From: a virus
DNA length: 64,000 nt
Strand: one strand, 5' to 3'
IMG/VR virus record: IMGVR_UViG_3300043449_002710
Span: 159,261 to 223,260 of that record
Shown piece by piece: positions 34,640-41,817 of this stretch. The number at the start of each line of letters is the position of its first letter. Within the stretch, counting starts at the first letter, position 1. The notes under the pieces are model-generated. The model was given only the letters and a program-made list of their open reading frames with translations, was not told where the DNA came from and did no database searches. Position numbers and translations under genes: made by a program.

Positions 34640-34666
34640 TTGTCCTCCAGTGCTGCCTTGGCTTTT

Positions 34667-34927
34667 GTGCCTATTTCTGTCATCCGGTTTAGCAACCCCA
34701 ATAATAGTAGATTCCACCCTACCGAAAAACCCGTCCCACTTCTGGAATACCTAATCCGAACTTACACAAACGAGGATGAAACCGTTCTGGATAACTGCAT
34801 GGGTTCAGGCTCAACCGGCGTAGCGGCGGTGAACACAAACCGCCGTTTCATCGGGATTGAAAAAGAGTTGAAGTATTTTGAGATCGCCAAAAAACGGATC
34901 AACGATGCCAAACCTATGTTCCCGTAA
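34667..34927 (+). pseudogene. C-terminal fragment of a DNA (N4/N6) methyltransferase
   Basis: 86 residues at most. RFHPTEKPVPLLEYLIRT and DETVLDNCMGSGSTGVA are the target-recognition-side and AdoMet-binding motif I of beta-class DNA methyltransferases. The catalytic D/N-P-P-Y motif, which comes earlier in this class, is missing. Similarity seems to begin near PISVIRFSN. The fragment cannot be an active enzyme alone. The upstream part appears replaced by the segment that carries 34373-34639. Confidence 0.7.
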
Positions 34928-34945
34928 TCATTGACCTATTTATTG

Positions 34946-34981
34946 AGGGCAGGTGAAATCTAGTATCCCGCCCTTTTTTTA
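34946..34981 (+). terminator. Terminator after the methyltransferase fragment
   Basis: An 8-bp stem with one mismatch (34946-34953 with 34967-34974) is followed by TTTTTTT. Confidence 0.65.
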
Positions 34982-35147
34982 TTATTACACCAAAAAAACC
35001 CACTCGAAATACATTGATACTCCGGTGCGGTTTCAAGCGGCCAGGCTTTACACGACTCAGATGAATGCCGAGCGAGTCTGCTGGACCGTAGCTCACCTCA
35101 TTTGCTTGAAGGAAGGCTACGAGCCGCAAGGTCCGATCGAGATTTAA
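34953..35147 (+). CDS. Possible small protein, start uncertain
   Basis: The frame gives 64 residues from a GTG inside the terminator hairpin. The C-terminal part (RVCWTVAHLICLKEGYEP) looks coding, but no convincing start or ribosome site exists; ATG 35061 would give 28 residues. It overlaps the convergent glycosyltransferase gene by four bases. Confidence 0.35.
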   Translation: MKSSIPPFFYYYTKKTHSKYIDTPVRFQAARLYTTQMNAERVCWTVAHLICLKEGYEPQGPIEI

Positions 35148-35719
35148 AAACGAATGTTATAAGTGATGTGTGGGGAGAAATGAAACTTCCCACCTTTTTG
35201 TTCGATCGCTAAAAGGAGCATGAAGTCTTCTGCGCCGCTATTAAAGAATCTCAAGGAATGCTTATCTAAGAAGCTTTTCCTAACCGCAAAAGAGATCCCA
35301 GTTTGCATAATCATGGGCTTTTGAATTCCTAACCTAGGAATAACGTTCGTGTCCGAAGGATCGTAGCTCATTCTAAACATCACCACGTCATAGTCTTGGT
35401 TGGCCAATTCTTGAAGCTTCTCGATATAATCTGGTCTGAAAGTATCGTCGTCATCCAAAAAACAGACCCACTCAGTGGCTGCAAAGTCTAATAAAACATT
35501 ACGAACCGAACCACCATGATTTAACCCGCCTCCGACTTTGGGCAGAAAGAAGTAAGAAATCCTAGGATCTTGCACAGTGAGATCTGAAACCGCTTCTTTT
35601 TTCAGGCCATCAAACCCCACGGCAGCCAACCAGTTGGGGTTGGTCTGTGAGATCAAGGAATTCAGAGTTCTGGTGATTGTTTTTCTTCCGATGCTTGGGA
35701 TGATGACAGTGACGCTCAT
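35144..35719 (-). CDS. Family 2 glycosyltransferase
   Basis: 191 residues. MSVTVIIPSIGRKTITRTL and VCFLDDDDTF (the D-x-D metal site near residues 90-96) are typical of GT-A family 2 enzymes. It is shorter than most of the family but has the core fold. Its ATG overlaps the stop of the upstream gene (ATGA), so it is translated with 35716-35940. It probably transfers a sugar to a phage or host target. Confidence 0.8.
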   Translation of the reverse strand: MSVTVIIPSIGRKTITRTLNSLISQTNPNWLAAVGFDGLKKEAVSDLTVQDPRISYFFLPKVGGGLNHGGSVRNVLLDFAATEWVCFLDDDDTFRPDYIEKLQELANQDYDVVMFRMSYDPSDTNVIPRLGIQKPMIMQTGISFAVRKSFLDKHSLRFFNSGAEDFMLLLAIEQKGGKFHFSPHITYNIRF

Positions 35720-35940
35720 GCAGGGGTTTTACTAAAAACGAACCATTGCGGTTTTCTGTCATCTTGAATTTGAATGGTATCGTCATCAATAGCAAAGGGA
35801 TTTTGACCACCCACGTTATACCACACGCCAAAAAGCGTCAACGGAGCAGAAGACTTGATTTCCCAGATCTTAAAAGCAACATCGAGCATGGATCGGTGGC
35901 GGATTAAATTGCCTGGAATAAAAATAGTAGTTTCAGCCAT
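35716..35940 (-). CDS. Small beta-rich protein of the sugar cluster
   Basis: 74 residues from ATG 35940, starting MAETTIFIPGNLIRHRSM. No ribosome site is seen and a terminator hairpin ends two bases upstream, so its expression must start inside or read through that hairpin. Its stop overlaps the glycosyltransferase start. No family is recognised. Confidence 0.55.
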   Translation of the reverse strand: MAETTIFIPGNLIRHRSMLDVAFKIWEIKSSAPLTLFGVWYNVGGQNPFAIDDDTIQIQDDRKPQWFVFSKTPA

Positions 35941-35981
35941 AAAAAGAGGCAGGCTAGGGGAAATGGCAACCCTAACCTGCC
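35941..35981 (-). terminator. Terminator between cupin and small gene
   Basis: On the minus strand a 12-bp stem (35948-35959 with 35970-35981, one G-T pair) is followed by TCTTTTT. It ends transcripts of the cupin gene. Confidence 0.7.
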
Positions 35982-36010
35982 ATTGAGCACGAAGGTTTTT
36001 GCCCTTGATG

Positions 36011-36328
36011 CTACCAAGCCCCCGACTGTTGCAGATAATTTTCGGAACCCATTCCCGTTGAGGAGATCTCAACTACTTCTGTCTCTGCGAGGGCTTTTAA
36101 ATGCTGTATCAGTTCTGGCTGCGCGTGGAAAGAATCTCCTGGGCCCAAGATTTGTTTTTCACTCGTTTGTTCTAATTCCACTTCCCCAGAGATAATCAGA
36201 AGGGATTTTTCTTCGCCGTAAGAAAAGCAAAGAGTTTGGTTTTTATATAAATGCAAAACTTTAGCTGTGTACTTCTCCGCCTGAGCCCAAATCACTTCAA
36301 AACCCCAAGGTTTTGTGACCTTCTCCAT
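36011..36328 (-). CDS. Cupin, phosphomannose isomerase type II-like
   Basis: 105 residues. KPWGFEVIWAQ at the start and ILGPGDSFHAQPELIQHL near 60-77 match the small cupins related to the isomerase part of type II mannose-6-phosphate isomerases. The usual histidine trio is only partly present. GGGGGAAG precedes the ATG. Together with the glycosyltransferase at 35144 it suggests sugar supply or modification; the substrate is not known. Confidence 0.7.
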   Translation of the reverse strand: MEKVTKPWGFEVIWAQAEKYTAKVLHLYKNQTLCFSYGEEKSLLIISGEVELEQTSEKQILGPGDSFHAQPELIQHLKALAETEVVEISSTGMGSENYLQQSGAW

Positions 36329-36398
36329 AGCTAGCTTCCCCCATTATATATTTTTCTTTAATTCCTACAGCATTGGAATAGGTTTAGCAACTTAGAGA

Positions 36399-36426
36399 TT
36401 GACTTAACGAAGTTATAGGATAAAAA
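36399..36426 (+). promoter_or_regulatory. Sigma70-like promoter upstream of the regulator gene
   Basis: TTGACT, 16 bases and TAAAAA lie upstream of the two repeats at 36436-36525 and the gene at 36549. Confidence 0.45.
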
Positions 36427-36435
36427 TTACCCTTT

Positions 36436-36525
36436 CGAAGAATCAATTAGTTAACTCGATTGACTGAGATTCTTCGGCACTCAAACAAAGAATCAATAGT
36501 TAACCTAGTGGTTGACTGAGATTCC
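36436..36525 (+). repeat. Two direct repeats with inverted ends (operator or leader RNA)
   Basis: Two copies about 49 bases apart share AGAATCAA..TAGTTAAC and TTGACTGAGATTC. The first can fold as a 9-bp perfect stem (36436-36444 with 36468-36476). They lie between the promoter and the regulator gene at 36549, so they could be operator sites or a structured leader. Confidence 0.55.
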
Positions 36526-36548
36526 ACCCTTCTACAAGGAGCTAAGGG

Positions 36549-37040
36549 ATGTCAGAAGAAATGAAAGTCCAGCAACAGGACACTTGGGCGGTCATGCAAA
36601 CAAAGGCCGCAAACACCAACGCAAAAGAATCCATTATCAAAGGCGATCCAGTTCTTTGTTACCCATGTATGCGGGTCAATAAAGAATATAAGCTTTGCTC
36701 TTCCTACTGCAATAAATGTAACCGAGGCTTTTGTCATCACCATGGCAATTTCCAGCGTGGTGCGGGGATTTGCATCTACTGTGGTATGACAAAAAACGAA
36801 GTTGTGTCATTGGTCAAGAGTTTCAAATCCGTCAGGATCTTAGATAAAGAGGACGCAGCGGATCTGATCGAGAAGGCTTATTCTTTGCTTAAAAGTACGC
36901 CGGTTGAGTTAAGGACCCAAGCTTTTGAATTATTGGATCAAGGGTTAGACGCGCCCGAGATCGCTCAAAAGCTGGGGTTAAGAACTCAGCAAGTGGCGGC
37001 CTGGAGAGCGCATCGCACCAGGAAAACCTATTCGTCCTGA
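36549..37040 (+). CDS. Zinc-finger and HTH regulator-like protein
   Basis: 163 residues. The N-terminal half has many Cys/His residues in pairs: CYPC, CSSYCNKC, FCHHHG, CIYC (near residues 37-78), enough for two zinc sites. The C-terminal part (DAPEIAQKLGLRTQQVAAW) is an HTH typical of sigma- or ParB-like DNA binders. AAGGAG precedes the ATG. Repeats in its leader suggest autoregulation. It is likely a transcription regulator; targets are unknown. Confidence 0.7.
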   Translation: MSEEMKVQQQDTWAVMQTKAANTNAKESIIKGDPVLCYPCMRVNKEYKLCSSYCNKCNRGFCHHHGNFQRGAGICIYCGMTKNEVVSLVKSFKSVRILDKEDAADLIEKAYSLLKSTPVELRTQAFELLDQGLDAPEIAQKLGLRTQQVAAWRAHRTRKTYSS

Positions 37041-37052
37041 TTGACCCTCTTA

Positions 37053-37081
37053 CCCTCAGGGGATTATCCCCTGGGGGTTTT
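37053..37081 (+). terminator. Terminator shared by convergent genes
   Basis: An 11-bp stem (37053-37063 with 37067-37077, one G-T pair) with a 3-base loop is followed by TTTT on the plus strand. The loop is the stop codon of the opposite clamp loader gene. Confidence 0.8.
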
Positions 37082-38056
37082 CATTGCCCAAGCTTTCAGA
37101 TGCGCGGTGGGCTTTTCTGACAGCGACAAAAACTCTGCGTAAAGGGTACTGAAAAATCCCATCCTCTTAGCGGATAGGTCCACTGCCCCTTGCCAAACCA
37201 GTCTTTCCACTTGGGTTTGAATTAAAAGAAGTTCCTTGGAAGACAAAGCGGGATTCAATCCGGCGCTCACCATCCAAGAGGCTTCCAAATAGCGAAGCAT
37301 CTTGTCGAAAAAGAGTTTCCGATTTTCGTCTTTAACAGCCTGAGAATACAAAAAAAGCTTTTTAGTGTTGTTTTCAACTAAAGCTTGAAAGAAATTCTCG
37401 ACAACCAAGATCTCTTGAAGCAACGGGCTTTCTTGACCTTCGGTTGCATAGGCATTGCTCTCGGCCAATGCGATGGCTCTACCCGGGTTACCAGAAGCCA
37501 CTTCAACGATTGTCGCAATGGTGACTGGCTTCAACTCGGCGGGCAACCCCGAGAGGATCTCAATCATCGCATCTTCGTCATAATCCGAGAGCTTGATCTC
37601 GTAGAAGCGGCGTTTGAATGTGGGCAAAAGCTGCTCGGGGTTTGAAGTGCAAGCCACCACAATCGTTGAAGCAGGAAGTTGCTCTAGAGGGGTTAAAAAA
37701 GCTTGCTGAGCATTAGAAACCATTTGATGGCATTCGTCTAAGATCAATACCCGGTACTTGCCGCGCACTGGCGAGAAATTCAGAGTGTCCACGAGATTTC
37801 GAGCGTCTTCTAGCGTTCTCATACTCGCGCAGTTGATCTCTTGGATATCGTTAGGATGCGCCCCTAAGCTTTGGCAGACGGCAATCCCTAAAGTCGTTTT
37901 GCCTAATCCCGATCCGCCTGTGATCATGAGGTTTCGAGACACTTGCCCTTCTGGGACTCCGCGCACCCAAGAGAGCACGCGCTCTTTCACATCGGCTGAA
38001 CAAAACACGTATTGATCAAGTTTCGGACGATACGTTCTAAGACCGTTAGCTAACAC
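37064..38056 (-). CDS. Clamp loader large subunit, AAA+ ATPase
   Basis: About 330 residues from GTG 38056, which has AAGGAG five bases upstream; the ATG at 38128 would add 24 poor residues. GGSGLGKTT (Walker A), VLILDECHQ (Walker B), ACTSN (sensor 1) and FKRRF (arginine finger) follow in order. This is the pattern of DnaX / T4 gp44-type clamp loaders, which open the sliding clamp onto DNA. The candidate clamp lies at 49497-50690. A small zinc protein gene lies 10 bases upstream in the same direction. Confidence 0.8.
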   Translation of the reverse strand: MLANGLRTYRPKLDQYVFCSADVKERVLSWVRGVPEGQVSRNLMITGGSGLGKTTLGIAVCQSLGAHPNDIQEINCASMRTLEDARNLVDTLNFSPVRGKYRVLILDECHQMVSNAQQAFLTPLEQLPASTIVVACTSNPEQLLPTFKRRFYEIKLSDYDEDAMIEILSGLPAELKPVTIATIVEVASGNPGRAIALAESNAYATEGQESPLLQEILVVENFFQALVENNTKKLFLYSQAVKDENRKLFFDKMLRYLEASWMVSAGLNPALSSKELLLIQTQVERLVWQGAVDLSAKRMGFFSTLYAEFLSLSEKPTAHLKAWAMKTPRG

Positions 38057-38066
38057 TGATACTCCT

Positions 38067-38312
38067 TTAATAAACAAATCCGCATTTTTTGACTTGGAAA
38101 GCTTTGGACCTGCGTCCCATGCGAACATAGGTTTTCATACATTTGCTATGAATACCGTTCAGCGCCTGAGTCGGTTTTTTACAAACATCACAAGATCTTG
38201 TGTTTTTTATGGCTTCTAAAGTTTTCCTACACCGAATGTGAGTGCCGGATAAGGCTTGAGTCGGTTTATTACAAACCTCGCAATACTGAAATTTCTGTCT
38301 ATAATCGTCCAT
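38067..38312 (-). CDS. Small protein with duplicated zinc motif
   Basis: 81 residues from ATG 38312 behind GAGG. Two copies of C-x-x-C-[N/K]-K-P-T-Q-A-L-x-G-x-H-x-x-C (near residues 11-28 and 41-58) show an internal duplication; each has three Cys and one His for zinc. It is co-directional with and close to the clamp loader gene. Function is unknown. Confidence 0.65.
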   Translation of the reverse strand: MDDYRQKFQYCEVCNKPTQALSGTHIRCRKTLEAIKNTRSCDVCKKPTQALNGIHSKCMKTYVRMGRRSKAFQVKKCGFVY

Positions 38313-38362
38313 CAATAAACCTCAAACCGGTTTTGTCTGGAATTTGAAATTCTCACCAACAG

Positions 38363-38375
38363 GGTTATTTTAAAG
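38363..38375 (+). promoter_or_regulatory. GGTTATTTTAAAG promoter-like element
   Basis: This copy of the recurring element lies 19 bases before the ATG at 38395. Confidence 0.45.
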
Positions 38376-38394
38376 GGCAAGGAATCCTCTATCT

Positions 38395-38643
38395 ATGCCC
38401 AATGATTTTGCCAAGCTGAAAGAAATTCTTAACACTGCATCCGCTCCTAGGGCCACACTGAAGATTTTTAAAGACGGCCACGTGGTTTCCGAAGCAGAAG
38501 CTTTGGAATTAGAGCAAGAAGTTCAAGCCAGGGAAGAAGCTTTAGCAGCCAGCTTATCTTTTGACGAAATCATTTCCGCTTTAGTTGACGAAGATTGTTT
38601 AGACATTGCTAAAAAATTGCACGAGATTTTGCTGGAGAATTAA
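38395..38643 (+). CDS. Small helical protein
   Basis: 82 residues, acidic and helical, starting MPNDFAKLKEILNTAS, which resembles the YP tag in length and helix but lacks Tyr-Pro. It is the first of a plus-strand group behind a GGTTATTTT element. The next ATG follows its stop directly. Unrecognised. Confidence 0.6.
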   Translation: MPNDFAKLKEILNTASAPRATLKIFKDGHVVSEAEALELEQEVQAREEALAASLSFDEIISALVDEDCLDIAKKLHEILLEN

Positions 38644-39378
38644 ATGTCTGATTTTAAAAAACTTTTAGATAGATTTGAAGACCACGAAAACAACCTGAAG
38701 GAACTCGGAAACGCGCTGGTCTTGAAATACCCTCAATCAAAAAACTTGATTGAACTGGCTCAAGAACTTGGGGTGGCTATCGAAGGGTTAAATGCGCTGA
38801 AAACTCAGCTCGGCCAAGCCATTCACGAAGCCGAAAGTCAGTCAGCCATGCTTTCGGACTTAAACGATCAGATGATGAAATCCGAGATCTACCAGCTTCT
38901 TTCTGAGCGCGATAAGAAAAAGCTCTCCGAGTATTTAATCCAGCAAAAAAAGGGATTGGCCACCGAGGAAGAACTCGAAGCTTTTGTGAAACAATCCTTA
39001 GAACAGAAATCGGAAACAGAACTCTTATCGGAGTTTTCCAAAGCCCATATTTTAGAACTCGGTCGATCCATCGTAGACGGTGAAGGAAACGAGTTTGAGG
39101 CTTATAAAGCGGGGACGGATATCTTAATCGAGCAATTCAGAGATCCGGCCAAAAAAACCGAGATCGTGAACGATTTAGCCAAGATTTTGCTGAAAGAATC
39201 TCCCGCGACAATCGTGAAGCTTTTTTTCTCCCCGGCTTTCAAACAAATTGAACAACCCAGAATGGAGATCGACCCGATTCCCATGATCTCCCCACAAGAG
39301 GAACCCGTGGAAGGTCCGGCTCAGATCCCAAATCCTAAAACCGTGCCTGCTCCAGAACCCGAGGCCGCCCCGGTATAG
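38644..39378 (+). CDS. Helical protein with Pro-rich tail
   Basis: 244 residues, mostly charged helices with coiled-coil tendency, then a Pro/Glu-rich tail from about residue 205 (PIPMISPQEEPVEGPAQIP). It starts immediately after the previous stop. No family is recognised. Its length and composition would suit a scaffold or internal head protein, but nothing proves it. Confidence 0.6.
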   Translation: MSDFKKLLDRFEDHENNLKELGNALVLKYPQSKNLIELAQELGVAIEGLNALKTQLGQAIHEAESQSAMLSDLNDQMMKSEIYQLLSERDKKKLSEYLIQQKKGLATEEELEAFVKQSLEQKSETELLSEFSKAHILELGRSIVDGEGNEFEAYKAGTDILIEQFRDPAKKTEIVNDLAKILLKESPATIVKLFFSPAFKQIEQPRMEIDPIPMISPQEEPVEGPAQIPNPKTVPAPEPEAAPV

Positions 39379-39384
39379 TAGAGT

Positions 39385-40965
39385 ATGAAACTTTTTCACG
39401 GCACGTCTTCAAAAAAGCTTTCGATAATAAAAAAAGATGGGCTTTTAAATCCTTTTTTAACCAACGATATTAAATTAGCCGAATACTATGCGGATCTGAC
39501 TAGCGAGATGGATGAATCCTCCCCTGTTATCCTTGAAGTTGAAGTTAATAAAAATTTCCTCGTTTACGACAAAGCTGCAATGGATGAGCCTGTTTTAGTG
39601 CCAGAAAAACAAAGAGATCAAGCTTGGGAAAAAGCAGCAAGAGAACACCCAGAGTGGGTGAAAAATGGTTTTATTTGTATCCCAAAAAACGCTTGGGAGT
39701 ATTCTTTAGTTGGTGTGCATTCGGTGCAGTACCGTGGAATTATCCCCGCCAATAAAATTAAAAATAAAGACCCCTCTATCCTGTCCAAAAAATATACAGG
39801 TGCCCCTTCTGTAGACAGCTATCCTGTCACCACTTCTATATTGCGTAGCGGCATAGAAATTGATACATCAGGGATGTGGACGAAAAAGAAATCAGCCAGA
39901 AATTTTACAATGCACTCCTTAGACACAAAGACGAGTACATCAAAATCTTGGGCAAAGAGAAGTACGAGCAATCAATTGCCGAACTTCGCAATCGTCTTGA
40001 CTCGATCGAGTCCCACAAAAAAATTTTGGAAGAGATTAGGAACCTGCCCGAATCCGAGCGATCGAAAATCAATAACTACAGCAGCCTTATCGCCTACCTT
40101 GAAAAACTTTGAAGTAAGGGCAGATTCCTTAGGTGGCCCGGGCTACGGGCTCTCCCAACCCAGCCCCCATCAAAACGGATCGGACACTCCGGTCAGGGAG
40201 GATTCTCTCCCAGCAGGGGCCCCGATGGCCATCCACGAGATGAATCGACGCGGGGTGGAAGTCAAAGAAGCGCTCATGATTCGGCCTTATTATTTAGATA
40301 TGAAGACTCAAACCCCGAAAAAACAATATCCCACACTTTCTGCCATCTTAGCAGCCGAAGCCAAGGAAGAAAGAACCTTGGAAGAAGCTGAGAAGGCTCA
40401 GGGCATGGAAAAGCTTGGGATTGCTTCCCCGGAAGAGTTTGCGGTTAAGTTCAAGGGGAAGCTTCAAGAGTTGGCCGAGGAACATGGGATTGGGGATGCC
40501 ATCGCTTACAGCTTCCGCTCTCGTAAGATCGAACTGATCGGAAGCGATGCCATCCTGCTTCTCGATTACGACATGAACGCTCTTTACACTCGTCCCATGT
40601 ACCCGGTCGATGTGGACGGCATGATTGAACTCGATGAAGAAGACCTCGAATCCGAAGAGACAGAAGAGACAGAAGAGACAGAAACAGAAGAGACAGAAGA
40701 ACCTGAAGCCGAAGAAACAGAAGAAGCTGAATCCGCCGTTCACGCTGGCATGAATCTTTCTCCAGATGAGCCTTTCGACGACGAAACTTCTGCAGAAGAG
40801 TTCAATGAATGGCTTCACAAGTTGCGTCAGGTTTGGGAGTCCTACGAAGGAAAACCAGTTCCCCATTTCGGCAAAGCAGATGAAGATGGCGGTGCCAATT
40901 ATCGTAAGGACTGGGCAAATTTAGTTCAGGCAATGGAAAAGTTTTTAATCGCTTATTACGGATGA
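39385..40965 (+). CDS. Long open frame: ADP-ribosyltransferase-like domain, then a second gene in frame
   Basis: The frame is open for 526 codons but probably is not one protein. Residues 1-160 look like an ADP-ribosyltransferase-fold domain (MKLFHGTSSKKLSIIKKDG, DIKLAEYYADL); the third catalytic residue is not assigned. From codon ~165 to 242 the composition turns Ser/Thr/Lys-rich while a good helical protein appears in the -1 frame (39876-40112). From ATG 40300 a tagged acidic protein begins. I read this as an ART gene with a frame break, followed by a separate gene at 40300. Confidence 0.45.
   Translation: MKLFHGTSSKKLSIIKKDGLLNPFLTNDIKLAEYYADLTSEMDESSPVILEVEVNKNFLVYDKAAMDEPVLVPEKQRDQAWEKAAREHPEWVKNGFICIPKNAWEYSLVGVHSVQYRGIIPANKIKNKDPSILSKKYTGAPSVDSYPVTTSILRSGIEIDTSGMWTKKKSARNFTMHSLDTKTSTSKSWAKRSTSNQLPNFAIVLTRSSPTKKFWKRLGTCPNPSDRKSITTAALSPTLKNFEVRADSLGGPGYGLSQPSPHQNGSDTPVREDSLPAGAPMAIHEMNRRGVEVKEALMIRPYYLDMKTQTPKKQYPTLSAILAAEAKEERTLEEAEKAQGMEKLGIASPEEFAVKFKGKLQELAEEHGIGDAIAYSFRSRKIELIGSDAILLLDYDMNALYTRPMYPVDVDGMIELDEEDLESEETEETEETETEETEEPEAEETEEAESAVHAGMNLSPDEPFDDETSAEEFNEWLHKLRQVWESYEGKPVPHFGKADEDGGANYRKDWANLVQAMEKFLIAYYG
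39876..40112 (+). CDS. Helical 78-residue frame, perhaps the end of the ART gene
   Basis: This frame begins at a GTG and reads DEKEISQKFYNALLRHKDEY... ending SLIAYLEKL. It looks like real protein, while the overlapping frame of 39385-40965 does not. No proper ribosome site precedes the GTG. Either a frameshift separates it from the ART domain or it is made by re-initiation. Confidence 0.5.
   Translation: MDEKEISQKFYNALLRHKDEYIKILGKEKYEQSIAELRNRLDSIESHKKILEEIRNLPESERSKINNYSSLIAYLEKL
40285..40299 (+). promoter_or_regulatory. CTTATTATTTAG promoter-like element
   Basis: CTTATTATTTAGAT runs into ATG 40300 and supports a gene start there. Confidence 0.35.
40300..40965 (+). CDS. YP-tagged acidic protein
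   Basis: 221 residues from ATG 40300. It starts MKTQTPKKQYPTLSAIL, a tag copy. A globular middle (DAIAYSFRSRKIELIGSDA) is followed by a Glu/Thr repeat near residues 118-145 and a C-terminal helical part. The acidic run is encoded by short imperfect DNA repeats and may vary in length. The stop is four bases before the next tagged gene. Function is unknown. Confidence 0.65.
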   Translation: MKTQTPKKQYPTLSAILAAEAKEERTLEEAEKAQGMEKLGIASPEEFAVKFKGKLQELAEEHGIGDAIAYSFRSRKIELIGSDAILLLDYDMNALYTRPMYPVDVDGMIELDEEDLESEETEETEETETEETEEPEAEETEEAESAVHAGMNLSPDEPFDDETSAEEFNEWLHKLRQVWESYEGKPVPHFGKADEDGGANYRKDWANLVQAMEKFLIAYYG

Positions 40966-40969
40966 TCCA

Positions 40970-41251
40970 ATGAAAAATCTTAAAAAATACCCTACCCTTT
41001 CCAAAGTCTTGGCCGCCAAATCCACCGTTCAAGCGGGCAATTGGGATATCACAGCCGAAGACTTGGTGGACTTCACCAATAATGTCGAGCCTCTTTACTT
41101 AGAAGCTCAGTCGATGCGGACCATGCGCCAAGCCGAAGCTTTGGCAGAAGAAGTCATCGACGCTTATAAAAAACAATCCCCAGGACATAAGATTGTGACC
41201 GATGTTTCGGAACTTGCCGAGGCGCTCTGGGCTGAATTCAAATCTCAATAA
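40970..41251 (+). CDS. YP-tagged small protein
   Basis: 93 residues starting MKNLKKYPTLSKVLAAKS, the closest match to the tag consensus. After a short link (TVQAGNW) comes a helical domain. It is part of a run of small plus-strand genes (40300-41796) of which three are tagged. No known family. Confidence 0.7.
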   Translation: MKNLKKYPTLSKVLAAKSTVQAGNWDITAEDLVDFTNNVEPLYLEAQSMRTMRQAEALAEEVIDAYKKQSPGHKIVTDVSELAEALWAEFKSQ

Positions 41252-41268
41252 GGGAAGAGGAAATAGTT

Positions 41269-41499
41269 ATGATGCAAAAATTGATGAAGGGTTTGATGAA
41301 CAAAAACCTCAAAGTGAAAAAAGCGCCAAACGTTACTGGCACTGTTTGTATTCACTTTCCTAATCCAGAGATTCAGGATTTTCAGATCACCGGTTTTGAA
41401 GTCGTGGATATTTTCGGTCGCATCGGCATGTCCGTTGAAGATGTGAAAAAATCCAATATCCAAGCTTTGATCCATCGTGGCGATTTGATCGTGGTCTAA
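41269..41499 (+). CDS. Small unrecognised protein
   Basis: 76 residues with a basic N-terminus (MMQKLMKGLMNKNLKVKK) and a beta-rich remainder. GGAAGAGG precedes the ATG. It lies between two tagged genes but lacks the tag. Confidence 0.6.
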   Translation: MMQKLMKGLMNKNLKVKKAPNVTGTVCIHFPNPEIQDFQITGFEVVDIFGRIGMSVEDVKKSNIQALIHRGDLIVV

Positions 41500-41502
41500 G
41501 AC

Positions 41503-41796
41503 ATGAAAAAATACGAAACCGTAGAAAAAGTTATCGCCGTTTCAACAAAAGCTGACGTGTTTAAAGGCGATTTAGGTTATCTCGCTTTGTCACAAAAAGA
41601 AGCAAAGCCTTCTGAATTTTACAGAAGCTTAGAAAAATTTGTGACCATGCTCGCACCTGATCAGGAAGCCGCGAGTGAATGGCTGCAGAAATCCAACCTC
41701 GATATCGAAAACGGGGATAGCTATTACGTCTACGAGGTCAGCATTAAGCTGGTCGGAGAAAAGACGTACTCTAAAGACGAGGAAATGGAAGAGTAA
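41503..41796 (+). CDS. Small protein with degenerate YP tag
   Basis: 97 residues starting MKKYETVEKVIAVS, which keeps the tag pattern but has Glu for Pro. The body is mixed and ends in an acidic tail. It follows the previous stop by three bases. Unrecognised. Confidence 0.6.
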   Translation: MKKYETVEKVIAVSTKADVFKGDLGYLALSQKEAKPSEFYRSLEKFVTMLAPDQEAASEWLQKSNLDIENGDSYYVYEVSIKLVGEKTYSKDEEMEE

Positions 41797-41817
41797 GACT
41801 TTTGGTAAAACACGGGC

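Noticed and set aside
34505-34666. N-terminal part of the 140-codon methyltransferase frame
   Set aside because: This part overlaps the opposite-strand coiled-coil gene and has no methyltransferase motifs; only the part from about 34667 is similar to the family.
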